From Parietichytrium sp. I65-24A (lineage: Eukaryota; Sar; Bigyra; Thraustochytrida; Thraustochytriidae): DNA of 64,000 nucleotides. The translations under genes and the position numbers were made by a program. Under the pieces are notes generated by a model, which had not been told where the DNA came from, did no database searches, and saw nothing but the letters and a program-made list of their open reading frames with translations. Shown here piece by piece: positions 22,691 through 33,858 of this stretch. Location: the NCBI GenBank assembly GCA_012862575.1, contig BLSF01000027.1, positions 248,001-312,000 of the forward strand, in the 5' to 3' direction. Each line of letters begins with the position of its first letter. The first letter of the stretch is position 1.

Positions 22691-24502
22691 GATATCAGAG
22701 CCGACGTGCACTTCTCGCCCCTGCTGTGAGCACATCGGACTGATTCGCAAGTAGCCCGGCAGCGCCAAAGGACTGCAGCCTGTCGAGCCGCGTTCAATGT
22801 CTGTTGTCATCCTTCTTCACCTCACGCCTATTTCGCAGCACAAGAGCACTTTTAGAACACATTTTATTTTTAATTGATCCCACCCATCACTGCTGACAAT
22901 CCAGTGAAGAAGCCGACGCCAAAGCTAAAGTCATGTCGTTCTGAATCTGGCCTTCGCTGTTTGGTGTGAGCTAAATAAGGAAGGCCACTTCCACAAGACC
23001 TAGCGCTTCTCCAGCTCTCCATCCAGCAGACCTTTGGTCGAAGCGAAGGGCCCGCGAGTCATGGTTTCAACGTTGGCTTCGGTATCGTCAGCGTGCGAGT
23101 CTAGACTTACAGTCAAAGCATGTGTAAGACTTATTTCGCAGATGATTGAATAGCCGCTGTGAGCTCCGCTCTTGCGCGAAGCGCTGACATTCTTCAAATG
23201 TCAAGATGCTCTGCGCAATGAGTCCCAGAAGATCGAAACGAATGCTCTCCAAATTGGAATCTAATCACCTTGTCAACCTATTGCAGTGAGTGTTTTTTTT
23301 CCGTAGAGCACTCACGGTCAAAGAATCGTGGCGGCAGAGAAATGTTTCTGATTTCTATTCGACCGGTGCTCGAGTACACATTCCCTCTGCTTGCCCAAAG
23401 TGGCGCGAGGTTCACTGCTTGAGCCTGCCACGGGCTAGCATGAAGAGGGATCCTTCCTAGCAAAGTCGAATGTGTGTGGCGGCACTTGATCTCTGCTCCT
23501 CACGGCTAATCGGGCCACGGACTGCCACACCGTCATCATCGGAGGGCTTTGTTTTCGGCATCGGACGAATCGGAAGCCACTACAGCTGCTCACTGCTCTA
23601 CTTCCGTCATCCGTCTGTCTGTATTCCAGATGCCGCATGTGTCCCACCAAGAGAATCTCGGCTTCACAGTCAATCCATCCATTCAGAATTCAAAACATCG
23701 AGCCAAGGGAAGAAAGCAGTCTTATCTTTAAGAGATCCAAACGCCTTCTGTCAAACGCAAGAGCAGCGCCGCGCGTATTCACAGTGAGAACTGAGCAATG
23801 TAGTACGAGCAAGGCACGGAGATGTGGATATAGACGAATAACCGAGTGAGTTGAGGAAAGAGGCCTACGAGGGGGTGTGCGGGGGAAAGGGGAGGGGGGA
23901 CTCACGGTCAACGACGACTCGCTGTTTTTCCGCCTATCAGAGACGCCAGTCCTGTGGCTCGCGTTCCCAGAATCGAGAATCTGCAGCTAAGATGGAAGCT
24001 GCGCTATGATGGGTCAGCCACTGCCACCAGACGCACTCGTTTCCGAGGGTGTCCAGGTACCTGGACTGGATACTCAGTACCAAAGGAGTCGCAGCAGCGA
24101 AGCGTTCATTCTCCAGCCCATCAATCAATATTTCGATCAATCTTGAAATCAATCAATCAATCAACGCAGTATGCTTACTTTCACTTTGCGCACCCAGCGT
24201 GCGCTGATGCCTGTGAGGGCGGTCTATAGCTTCACACATATCTTGATCGCCGATCGAAAGCATCAACGCCTTTCGCCGTTCTCGGCACTTCTCGACTCGC
24301 TCACCGAGAGATCCGGATGAACGCATTTCTAGTTGTTCCTGTTTTTGTTTCTCAGAGACACAGCCCGACGATGATCCGTCAGCAGTAGTAAACGGCAAGA
24401 AGAAGTGAGCAAGTAAGCTCCAATACTCTTGCATGAGAACGATACTCTTGCATGAGAAAAGTCTTGCGTTTGACATTTGATTTCAAAGTGTCAACGATGT
24501 CA

Positions 24503-25055
24503 ACCTCTCTATCTCGAAATCAAATTTTCTCTTTTTTTTACTTGATCATCCTTATGATACGTTCACTGCCACTCCTACGTATAAAAACTAATAATTCAAT
24601 AGACTCCCTAGAATCTAGTTTGCTCCGACTAACAGGCCCTTAGCTAGATGGCTATAACTTTTTCGTCTCCCAAGCTCGCAGTCCCACCGCCTCAGCGTAG
24701 CACACAGTAACAGGGTGGTTTTGGCTCCGCCTTAGGAATATTCACATATACAACTACCGGTACGTACTATCGCCAATAGTCTTTCGCTACACAATTATAA
24801 AGAAACCATAGTGGCCCGAGCTAAGATAAGCCACTCTGGACTATTGTAACTTACTTCAATATCCTAACCGGCGCATATCCACGTAAGTCATACATCTCGA
24901 CTCATCTCTCGACTGTATGACAGACCAAAAGTTAGTGCTCGTCGGAGTCGGCGGTAGTGGTTGAAATTAATTTAAACTTAGTACTCAGTTCACGTGTGTT
25001 CACTCGCCGCGAAATGAAACCGGCGTAGGAGTAGCTCTCGGGGTGTGTGTGGGGG
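24503..25055. repeat. Duplicated block, copy 1
   Basis: A 553-base stretch that recurs almost completely at 25057-25600. The copies differ by roughly a dozen single-base changes and a few small indels, including a 10-base one near 24900. It encodes nothing recognisable. The joint between copies is a single N at 25056, so this may be two alleles placed in tandem by the assembler. Confidence 0.93.
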
Positions 25056-25056
25056 N
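25056..25056. other. Assembly ambiguity (single N)
   Basis: The only ambiguous base I noticed in the window. It sits exactly between the two copies of the 0.55-kb direct repeat, after a G-run, which is typical of a contig joint. Confidence 0.95.
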
Positions 25057-25600
25057 ACCTCTCTACCTCGAAATCAAATTTTCTCTTTTTTTTACTTGAT
25101 CATCCTTATGATACGTTCACTGCCACTCCTACGTATAAAAACTAATAATTCAATAGACTCCCTAGAATCTAGTTTACTACGACTAACAGGCACTTAGCTA
25201 GATGGCTACAACTTTTTCGTCTCCCAAGCTCGCAGTCCCACCGCTTCAGCGTAGCACACAGTAACAGGGTGGTTTTGGCTCCGCCTTAGGAATATTCACA
25301 TATACAACTACCGGTACGTACTACCGCCAATAGTCTTTCGCTACACAATTATAAAGAAACCATAGTGGCCAGAGCTAAGATAAGCCACTCTGGACTATTG
25401 TAACTTACTTCAATTTCCTAACCGGCGCATATCCACGTAAGTCATACATCTCTCGACTGTATGACAGACCAAAAGTTAGTGCTCGTCGGAGTCGGCGGTA
25501 GTGGTTGAAGTTAATTTAAACTTAGTACTCAGTTCACGTGTGTTCACTCGCGGCGAAATGAAACCGGCGTAGGAGTATCTCGGGGTGTGTGTGTGGGGGG
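25057..25600. repeat. Duplicated block, copy 2
   Basis: Second copy of the block at 24503-25055, same orientation, starting right after the N at 25056. Both copies run from a CCTCTCTAYCTCG start to a TCGGGGTGTGTGTG end. There is no terminal inverted repeat, poly-A tail or coding capacity, so it does not look like a transposon. Confidence 0.93.
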
Positions 25601-26753
25601 GAAGAGGAAAAGAGGAATCTATTTCGGATGAGTGATTTCAATTTGATTTACTTTGATAATCGTCTTGTCTCTCTCTGTCTCTCTCTTGTAGTTAATTAAG
25701 CCGAGCGTCCCAGCTCATCGAACAGAGCACCGACGTCGAGTGCCTCGCGAGTGCCTCGAGCCCCCCCGCCGGGATCGCCGGGATCACCGGGACCGAGCTT
25801 TCACAGAATAAACTTGGACAGAGTCTGTCTCTGATCTCACTGATGACATCGGTCTCTCCCGCCCGCCTGTGTTCCGTGAATCATCGTGAATCTGTCATTT
25901 GTAAGCAACTGTGTACACACTGGTGCCTGGCTACGCAGGACGCAGCCAATCTAGAGCTTGTTTGCTTTGTTTGCTTTAGTTGCTTTGAAGAATGCTTTGA
26001 TTTGGCTGGCTTTTGGATGCTTTTGGCTGTGAGGACTTTGCCGCAGGATACGGGACCTTATGACGCGTGTACAGTAGCCAGCTTGAAGGTGATCGCATGA
26101 AGTGCTGTTTTCATAGCTGTCCGATGCGGAATATGAATGTGAACGCCCTGCGCGGTTGTAGGTGGATTGGTTGACGAGATTGTTTGGAAATCCATGGCCC
26201 ACAAAAATCATTTATTGCGAGGGGCGGGCGGCGGATCTTGCGGACACCTTTGCTGGCTTGACATTGATGTGCAGTTAAAGTATGAACGACTGCTTGTGGA
26301 GATAGGGTTGCCACAGTGTTCCAAGCGTATTTCTCTCTTACTTGGAAACGCTCCTCAAGGGACAAGAAACGAGAAGAACAGGCAAAAGTGTGAGTGACCT
26401 GACACGTGTGAGAGCAGGAGCCTTCTAGTCGAAACCAGACCTATATTCGAACAGAAGGCAATGAAACTTCAAGATCGAATTGCCCCATCGGAATTTACCG
26501 AGGGAGAGGGGAAAACATTCAATTTCATTGATGAAGAAGAAAATGACTTCAAGGTGAATTGGCGCAAAGTTGCCCAATAAGTACGGAAGCGGAAGCAAAC
26601 ATATAAATCTTAATGCTTCTGCTTCAGAGCCTAGTTGCTTCTGTTCTGTGTGCGACGATTCCATTCCAAGCGGCCTTCGCAAGAGAGCAGCAAAACCCCA
26701 ATCGTTCTGGCAAAACCTGCACCAGTGGATACTTACATAGGCAAGATCAAGCC

Positions 26754-27749
26754 ATGTGGCGCAAACTCAGCGCTTTGCTCGTCCTCGGGCTCGTGCAGCT
26801 GTGCTCGGGCACGACCTATATGCGAACCTACTCAAGCGGCAAGTTTTCAGCGAAATGGGCTGTAATTGGAGATGAGATTGAATTCGAAATATCAGGATCT
26901 GTGACTGGATATATCAGCATGGGCTGGGCAACCTCCAGAACAGGACACAACCGCGTGTCGAGTGCCATTTGCTGGGTGAAGAGCGGGACGCCAACTCTCT
27001 TTGGGGCGTATGGCACAAATTCGAACCTGATGCACCTTCCAGACTCTAATAATGCGCTCACCCTCGTGAGCGCCAGCGAGGTCAACGGAGTTACGACCTG
27101 CACTTTCAGACGAAAAATTTCCAGTGGCACGGTTCCAATCTCGAATGGATTGTACCTGAGCTATGCATACTCCCCAAGTGACGGAAGTGGAACCTCGTAT
27201 GGGTCTCACAAAGTTTCGGGCGGGTCATATGGGATGTCTCAAATGGATTTCTTGACGGGGGCAGAGGCACCAACTCCAACTAACGCACCATCGAAGGCCC
27301 CAACAAACCCCCCAACAACTAAAGCCCCAACACCGACGACGCCAACGGTTCCTGTCCCGACACTAGCACCAACTCCAGGCCCGACAAGTGTGCCTTCCGC
27401 GAGCACCCGACCAACACAGTTTCCTACGTATCCGCCAGTAGACTTGGGCGGCGGTGGCGACGATTATGATACTGAAGATGATGATGGTTCCTCGCCTGGC
27501 AACAATCAGACAGCCAATGGCGACAATGTCGAAATCTCCGACGGGGCGTCGGCCTTTTTCGAATCGCAAGCCTTCATCGCGGCTGCTGCATGTGGCGGGC
27601 TTGTTGTTGTTGGATTCGTGCTTCACCGCGTCAAAATCAGGAGCAGATCTGTCGTGCAATGGGATAATCAAAGCACAGTTCGAGCGCTAAGTCCTGCCGT
27701 GCAAAGCGACAATCCTATGGCACGGAGAGGCTACCAAAACGCCGTTTAG
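26754..27749 (+). CDS. DOMON-domain type I membrane protein
   Basis: 331 residues from the ATG at 26754, which begins a good signal peptide (MWRKLSALLVLGLVQLCSG). An in-frame upstream ATG at 26613 would also give a hydrophobic start, but places 47 residues before this signal, so I prefer 26754. Residues about 25-160 match a DOMON/DoH domain, with the typical GYISMGWA strand; the family binds heme or sugar in extracellular redox proteins. A Pro/Thr-rich mucin-like stalk follows (about 170-235), then an acidic segment, one transmembrane helix (FIAAAACGGLVVVGFVLHRV) and a short cytosolic tail. There is no cytochrome b561 or monooxygenase domain, so it is not a complete electron-transfer protein by itself. 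Likely cell-surface; ligand unknown. Confidence 0.8.
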   Translation: MWRKLSALLVLGLVQLCSGTTYMRTYSSGKFSAKWAVIGDEIEFEISGSVTGYISMGWATSRTGHNRVSSAICWVKSGTPTLFGAYGTNSNLMHLPDSNNALTLVSASEVNGVTTCTFRRKISSGTVPISNGLYLSYAYSPSDGSGTSYGSHKVSGGSYGMSQMDFLTGAEAPTPTNAPSKAPTNPPTTKAPTPTTPTVPVPTLAPTPGPTSVPSASTRPTQFPTYPPVDLGGGGDDYDTEDDDGSSPGNNQTANGDNVEISDGASAFFESQAFIAAAACGGLVVVGFVLHRVKIRSRSVVQWDNQSTVRALSPAVQSDNPMARRGYQNAV

Positions 27750-29363
27750 TCAGTTTGCTCCCTCGACCCAATACTGTAACTCTAATCTGTAACTCATAAC
27801 TCATTCTCAAATTCGTTTTCAAGTTTTCTGTTTCCTTTGCCATCCTTTGCGATCATGATTGGTTTCATGATTTCGCTAGGTCCTGTTTGAAACTCCACTC
27901 CGTAGGTGCGTGCTTCTACTAAAGAAGCCGTGCACAGGAAATCGTCCCCCTGGTTTTGCCTTTATCCAATCATTATAGCAGGCTACTCTCGACAAACACA
28001 AGCCTACCAAATTATCGTTCCGCAATTTCGTGGTTGGTCCCACTGATTTGGGTTCCGCGAATGAATTGGTTTTTGCATGTTTTTTGCAAAATTCTTGATC
28101 ATGAAAAACAACGTCTCATCTCATCGCCCATTCCGCTTGCCAGTTTTCTCAGCTTGAACAAAGCTCATCTAACTGTAAGCCGGTCCTGGATCAACAGCTC
28201 CAACTGTTGACCCATTCCAAATATACGAGCAAGGCAGGTCCGAGGGTTGAGCAAGTTGAGGAGAGCCTGAGATGGCTGCGATACCCGAGATGCATCGATC
28301 ACCACACCACGTTCCTCTTCTTCTTCTCGTTCCTGGAGAGTTGCAAAGTCGTTGGTACCTAGTAACCTGATACTCGAGTACCGGACACGAATGTTGTTCA
28401 AGTCTTCGCCAAGTCAACTCCTGTCGCAAGATCGAGTTGCTCGTGGCCAGCGACCAATGAAATCCAGTTCAAGTTGAATAGATTGATGAAGACTCCAATC
28501 CCATCTCGTTTCTCCTTGGACGTCAAGTCGACGATGCTGCTGACAGGGATGGCAGACTGATCATCCACCCGCCCCGCCGGAGTCCGCACATGCAAGCATG
28601 CAAGCATAGAGCCTAGAGCATGGAAGTATGAGCTTTCAGGGGTGATTTGATGTGGCAGTGACCCATCCGCCATCAACAGACTCTGCCGCGCCTCGCGCTT
28701 CGCAGACCTGCAACCACTCTGTGGCTCCTAAAATACGCACACGCCTCGCCAGCCATCCACCCTCCAATCCCAGCCAGCGTAGCCAGCGCTCCCGGACTCG
28801 ACGCATTCGTACGTGCCACACGAAACAGAGAAACTTCCTTTTATTTCATTTCATTTCATTTCCCTTTCTTTTGTTTTCCATTCTTTCCATTTATTTCATG
28901 AACAGAATTGAGAAAATTCAGAACATCCATCGATCCAACACGTCCAACAGAGAACATCCATCTCATTGTTCATGAAAAACAACTCACAGTCAATCAAAAC
29001 AAACATTACAAAAACAATGCGAAACAACGCAGAACAGAGGTGCACGTAAACTCGTAAACTCTGTTCTCTACGAGGACATAGACTTTGACATAGACAAACG
29101 CGCCGCCAGCTGCTCTAGCTGCAGTGGCCAAGTAAGCAAATAAGCAAATGGAGCAGCACATCAGCTTAGCAACACTGCGAGACGAAAGCAGACGCAGGGA
29201 AGGAGGGACTAGCGCAGTGTGTCAGTGTGTCAGTGTGTCAGAGTCAGTGCGGCAGTCTTGTTTTGTGTTTAGTTTGTTTTGGTTTGTTTGGTTTTGAGGT
29301 TGTTGGGAGCACTGCCTCTCGGCCGTGCTCGGCGACGGAAAGCCCCGCTGATAGAAGGCGAAG
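27750..29363. other. Intergenic spacer with possible coding fragment
   Basis: About 1.6 kb. On the minus strand between about 28160 and 28640 two frames read like protein (segments starting DLTSKEKRDGIGVFINLFNL and TLQEREEEEERGVVIDASRV), but no start, family or splice plan is convincing. A CATTT-type repeat is at 28840-28862, a GTGTCAGT array at 29217-29248, and a GT-rich GTTTTG repeat at 29259-29296 just before the next gene. The palindrome TACTCGAGTACCGG is at 28371-28384 and ACTCACAGTCAA at 28982-28993. Confidence 0.4.
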
Positions 29364-31304
29364 ATGGTGGCCAGCTGCGCGGAAAGGATCCCGCTTCAGT
29401 TCAAGCAAGTCCCTTCGCATGAGCTGAGCTCGGAAGAACAGGCGCAGGTGCCTGTCTGCGTGCGCTACGGGTCAGTGCACGAGGAAGCCAGCAAATTGCT
29501 TCGCAAGCTGGAGGGTCTGGAGCCGATGGTGTGGAAGGAAGAGGGCCAGGAGAGTAACATCAGACTGCGCAGGGCTTTCCACGATGCTTTGGGCGTGGAG
29601 CAGATCATCTTTGTGTTCTGCGACGACCTTGCAAAGGCAGTGTACGATCTGCCGTGGTGGGGGGAATGGCAGGACGTGTTGGCGCCCATCTTCGACAAGC
29701 TCGGCATTGAGAAGAAGCAGGTGATCAGGTGCCTGCTGGCCAAGCTACCGGAAGGCGTGACCATCCCGGTGCATCACGACACGGGGCTGTGGTCGTTCAA
29801 GTCGCACCGCGTGCACGTGCCGCTGATCACAAGCGAACAGGACGGCGACGAGGCGTCGCAAATTGTGTTCAAGGCCGGCGTGACCGAGAATGACCTTGTG
29901 CGCCTTAGCTTTCCGTTCGGGGAGGCCATTGAGCTCAACAACCGTGCCAAGCACTACGTCCAGAATAATTGGCACCGCAGCCGCGTGCACATGATCTTTG
30001 ACTACACAGAGCCTGACCTTATCCTTCCGCGAACACTCCTGCACCCCGGACAGCAGGTGTTTCAAACGCGGAGGGCTATCTACATGGAGGAGCCCAAGAT
30101 GTTCGGCGTCAAGGACGTTGTGATTTCTAAAGAAGAGCGCGTAAACCGCTCGAGAGCGTGCCTGGCACTAATCACAGAGGAGAACGTCATTTCTCCCAAG
30201 GATTTTCTTTTCTACGCTCGCCGCTTTGCAGACGGCGAGTGCATGGAGGAGGACTTTCTCAAGCACATTTGTGAGTCTGTTAGGTCGAGGGACAAGGTTG
30301 TGGAGTTGTTCGAGCAGATTGGGCTCCCCAATTTGATCGCAGACCAAGAGCGACAGTACGCCCTTGTGCAGTCGTACCAGAAGTTCATCAAGGGTCCAAG
30401 TATCTTCTGCTTGATCGGCGTGATGAAGTGTGGAACGACTAGCCTTTACGATTACATTGTGCAGCACCCAGCCATTGCACGGGCAAAGCAGAAGGAGCCA
30501 CACTTTTTCGACTGGAAATGGTCGGCAGTGAATAAGTGGAAGCTACCGGCTGAAGACGAAGCAACAGCTGACAGCCTCGTGCGCCATCGTGAACATGCGG
30601 AAGGGATGGATATCGAGCTGTGCAAAAAGTTCTGGCAAATCTTCGAGATGAAGGACATTCTGATGAACCCAGAAGTCCTCGCTGCCGGCGAAGCCACTCC
30701 AAGCTATATCTTGGGCGGGAAAGAGCTAGCGGAACGTCTCCGCAGCGTCGCTGGTCCAAACGTGAAACTCGTGGTGATCCTGCGCGATCCAGTCGAGCGA
30801 GCCTACTCGCACTATCAGATGACGGCAGACACCAATTGCTCCGAGGAGCAAATGAAGAGGCGAGGAACCGTCGCAGGCAAGACGTTTGAGGAGCTCGTTG
30901 ACGAGGACTTTGAGGTTCTTTCTCGTATCGGGGCGACCGACCCAGGTATGGACACCGACGTCTTTGAGAAGGAGTACATGAGCAAGACCCCGATGGGCCA
31001 TGGCTCGCATTCGTACTTGGGCCGAGGCTTGTATGCGCTTCAGCTGAAGCAGTGGTTCAAGGTGTTCCCGCGCGAGAATTTTCATATCGTACGTCTTGAC
31101 CAAGTGTCGAAAAATGTGCAATCGGAGCTGAACCGCATTTTCGCATTCTTTGGATTGCCGACTGCCCCAATTCGCGATAAAGCCGCAAAGAATACACGAA
31201 CTTATGAGCCAATCGGCGAGGAGGTCGCTGCTCGGCTCAAGAAATTTTATGAGCCACATAATAAGGCTCTTGCAGAGCTTATCGGGTCAGAGTTTCAATT
31301 CTGA
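29364..31304 (+). CDS. Fusion: Asp/Asn-hydroxylase-like dioxygenase + sulfotransferase
   Basis: A 646-residue single-exon protein with two enzyme domains. Residues about 60-215 match the aspartyl/asparaginyl beta-hydroxylase fold (2-oxoglutarate/Fe(II) dioxygenase): the iron ligands H137 and D139 in IPVHHDTG, the distal H197 in AKHYVQNN, and R207, which in the family holds 2-oxoglutarate. About 215-340 is a helical linker. Residues about 345-640 are a sulfotransferase: the 5'-phosphosulfate loop GVMKCGTTSL with K355 and the 3'-phosphate motif LRDPVERAYSHY with R474 and S482, most like heparan-sulfate N-/3-O-sulfotransferases. No signal peptide or transmembrane segment is visible, so both PAPS- and 2OG-dependent reactions would be cytosolic, unlike Golgi sulfotransferases. 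Sequential hydroxylation and sulfation of one substrate is an inference. Convergent with the phosphatase gene. Confidence 0.88.
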   Translation: MVASCAERIPLQFKQVPSHELSSEEQAQVPVCVRYGSVHEEASKLLRKLEGLEPMVWKEEGQESNIRLRRAFHDALGVEQIIFVFCDDLAKAVYDLPWWGEWQDVLAPIFDKLGIEKKQVIRCLLAKLPEGVTIPVHHDTGLWSFKSHRVHVPLITSEQDGDEASQIVFKAGVTENDLVRLSFPFGEAIELNNRAKHYVQNNWHRSRVHMIFDYTEPDLILPRTLLHPGQQVFQTRRAIYMEEPKMFGVKDVVISKEERVNRSRACLALITEENVISPKDFLFYARRFADGECMEEDFLKHICESVRSRDKVVELFEQIGLPNLIADQERQYALVQSYQKFIKGPSIFCLIGVMKCGTTSLYDYIVQHPAIARAKQKEPHFFDWKWSAVNKWKLPAEDEATADSLVRHREHAEGMDIELCKKFWQIFEMKDILMNPEVLAAGEATPSYILGGKELAERLRSVAGPNVKLVVILRDPVERAYSHYQMTADTNCSEEQMKRRGTVAGKTFEELVDEDFEVLSRIGATDPGMDTDVFEKEYMSKTPMGHGSHSYLGRGLYALQLKQWFKVFPRENFHIVRLDQVSKNVQSELNRIFAFFGLPTAPIRDKAAKNTRTYEPIGEEVAARLKKFYEPHNKALAELIGSEFQF

Positions 31305-31562
31305 GAGTCCGATTTGGAACCTTCAACCGGGACTGGAGCACGTTTCTGGTCAATTGAGATTGTTATTACTTGCACAGGATAGATATGCTTGGATGACTTA
31401 TCAAGACATATAGTGAAATGTTTTTACTTTTTTTAATTCTATTTTTTTCGAATCATCTTAGGTCGTGGATGATGCCAAAAACGTTTTCCTCGCGGATCCG
31501 GCGGGACATGAATAATCGAGCTTCCAAATTTTTGTTCAGCTCTAACTTTTGCTGAGCCAAAT

Positions 31563-33181
31563 TTATAGCTGAGCAATGCTTCCTTTTGTGTCGACGAGAA
31601 GGTGTTTCTCCCAAAATTCCTCGAATGGGCATGGCGGGACGATCTCTTCCTGGTTGTTATACACAACGCGAATATAGACATCCGAGCTCTCAGTGGAATC
31701 TTCTTCGGACAATAGCTCGAAGTTGATGATGCTTGCATATTTGGGCCAGTGCTCGTCAAAAGGAATGGCGTCCGCGTCTTTGAATCTCCCGAGCGCAACA
31801 AGCACCGGCAAGACGGTGATATCGTGCCCGCTGTATAGGACAAACTTTTTAGCTTCTGGATTTCGCGCCGCTTCCGACAGATGGTGGCGAATAGCTCTTA
31901 AGAGCCCACCAACTGCCAGTTTCATAATTTCCGGTTCCGTATACCACGCCACAAAACGCCGCACTGTGTAGTCCAGAATGCGGCGTTCATGCTCGACGAG
32001 GCGCGGATGGAGCGGCAAGCTGTGCGACCTGCGACACACGAAATAATCACAAGCATACACCCACTGAAATCGCGCTGGGTCTTCCGCATAATACGGCAGA
32101 AGCGAGCACAGCGCCTCGCGCTCTTTCGTGTGCAGTTTTTCCTGCTCAACGAAGAATTCGCTCGTTTCGGTCATGTGAATGATCCTGTTCCGCAGCTCCT
32201 GGTGCGCTTCCCACGAATTGGCCACGTCCCGCTCCGCTGGCGGCACTTTCACGCATACCTCTTCTCCGTCCGCTCCAAGCAGCCCGGTCAGAAGGCTCTG
32301 CGCGCTGTGCTGCGTCCTGGCAAACCCTGTGGAAAATGCCAGTACATCTTCGGCGCGAACAGGCCCCCACCTCGCTCGCAGCTCAGCGCCGCGCTGGTGA
32401 AGCTGCTGCAGGCCAACCATCGTAATTCGACCGAATGGACGTCCTTCCACGTCCAACTCCGCCATTTTACTCCCCGGAGCAGGGTAATCTTTCACGCTTT
32501 CGGCAGTCTTCCCGTCTGCGGAGGCATCAGCTTAGCATCAACATTGGGCCCGTGGTTTCCGTGCCACGCAACTGCAGGGAACCTCTGGCGAAGCTCGCGT
32601 AGGCGGTGAGCAGGAGCTACTGCGCGAGCCCATGCCATCCGCTCCTCCTCCGCTGAAGATTTCGCAACTTCCTGCTCCTCAATTCCATTCTCGTCTCCAT
32701 TTCCATTCCCATTTCCATTTCGAATTCCATTCTCGTCTCCATTTCCATTCCCATTTCCATTGTCGTCTCCATTTCTATTTCCATTTCCATTGTCGTCGCC
32801 ATTTCCATTTATAATTCGAGTTCCATTCTCGTCTCCATTTCCATTTCCATTTCCATTGTTGTCTCCATTTCCATTTCCATTTCCAATCTTATCTCCGTTT
32901 CCAACTTTGCTCTCCTCTTTACGACTGTCACTGTGCCCATTTCCGCCTCCATTGTCGTCTCCAGTCAGTTTCGCCCCGGCGGCTGCGGCCGTTTCCTCAT
33001 TTTCGGCGTCGCGTCCCCGCGTACCCTCCGCGGCGTTCCGGGAACGTTCCTCCTCCTGCGCGCCAGAGTCGTCTCGCTGCGTGCGCCCGCCGCGGGCGAA
33101 CAGATTGAGGGCCGGGCTGCGGTCGCCGTGGCGGAAAACGCTCACAGCCGCGATCGTGCGCAGGCGCGCGGGGACTGACAT
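31563..33181 (-). CDS. Histidine acid phosphatase (ACP6/PXYLP1-like), with a frame break
   Basis: The catalytic RHGDRSP motif lies about residues 20-26 from the ATG at 33181. The second catalytic motif, YSGHD, lies in a frame displaced relative to the first; the two open frames meet near 32495. Together they match histidine acid phosphatases, and the part around LYSGHDITVLPVLVALG plus the following PKYAS segment looks most like lysophosphatidic-acid phosphatase ACP6 or xylosyl phosphatase PXYLP1. The switch must occur between about 32500 and 32535. Either an intron I could not place is present (a CTAAGCTGATG...CCGCAG acceptor-like stretch lies there), or there is a one-base sequence error or mutation. 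An Asn/Gly repeat insert of about 90 residues (32680-32900) follows the RHG motif. No signal peptide. Confidence 0.75.
32670..32905. repeat. GGAAAT-type hexanucleotide repeat inside phosphatase gene
   Basis: On the coding (minus) strand, units of GGAAAT and GGAGAC give an Asn-Gly/Asp-rich insert. The frame stays open across the whole repeat, supporting translation, but such an array inside an enzyme core is unusual. Confidence 0.85.
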
Positions 33182-33832
33182 CGCAGAGTATGTCACTAGG
33201 ATTTAGGTTAGGTGGGTGGGTTAAGAGGTTGCCCGAAAGGGTGCGCGCTGGTGGGTTGGGGTGCGTGGGTGAGGCGGGTTCTCGGGTTCTTATAGCTATG
33301 ATTTTGGGTAGGTAGATGGCTGGGGAAATCTGGGTGATTATGGTTTTCGGTAGATGGGACCGGGCGGACTGAGATGGGCGTGGTGAAAGAAAGTTTGGGT
33401 CCTTCGGGTTCTCCAGCCATTTCTTTTCTTATCATTCTCTTGTCTTTTCTCTTGTTGTGTCTCTTCGCGCGATTAGCTCTCGTTCAGGAAATCAATGGTG
33501 AACAGCAAACTGATACTGTTTAGCTTATTTTTTTCTGTTCTTCTTCGAAGAATCAGAATTCAGGAATTATAAAAAGAAAAAAGACTCAGCTGACAGTGTA
33601 CACGCAATTCACTGGCATGCAATGTAACAGCAAAGTCGGTTCGTAATTGTATCTTTCATACAAACTCACAGCCAATAAAACAAAACGTTGCTCCCTTTGT
33701 CCAATTGATTGTTGCAGAATGTTTGTTTATGTTTGTTTCAATCAAGCCTCGTGGTTTCTGGCTCGGGGTCACCAGCCATGGAGTCAGCATTCGTGTTTGC
33801 TTCTGCCGACTTCTCCATTCGCACGCTGGGTT

Positions 33833-33858
33833 GGTACTCGAGTACTGACGCGAGTACC
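33833..33858. promoter_or_regulatory. Palindromic GGTACTCGAGTACT motif
   Basis: GGTACTCGAGTACTG with a following GAGTACC, giving nested inverted repeats. About 650 bases upstream of the phosphatase ATG. Confidence 0.4.

Larger units (their letters stand above)
18796..26753. other. 8-kb gene desert
   Basis: No intact gene is recognised. The left edge, just upstream of PNP, has CT (18808-18830), ATCT (18950-18988) and AATC (18989-19013) microsatellites and a CT-rich tract at 19268-19331. A TTCTGGA heptamer array lies at 21145-21171. Protein-like but broken reading frames on the minus strand lie at about 21300-22690. A duplicated 0.55-kb block with an N at the joint spans 24503-25600. A C/G-rich GGGATCNCC-type repeat is near 25768-25795. 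Long open frames at 19984-20547 and 20569-21282 look compositional. Confidence 0.5.

Noticed and set aside
24503-25600. The two near-identical direct copies as terminal repeats of a retroelement
   Set aside because: Nothing lies between them but one N, there are no element genes, and the pattern fits tandem alleles better.
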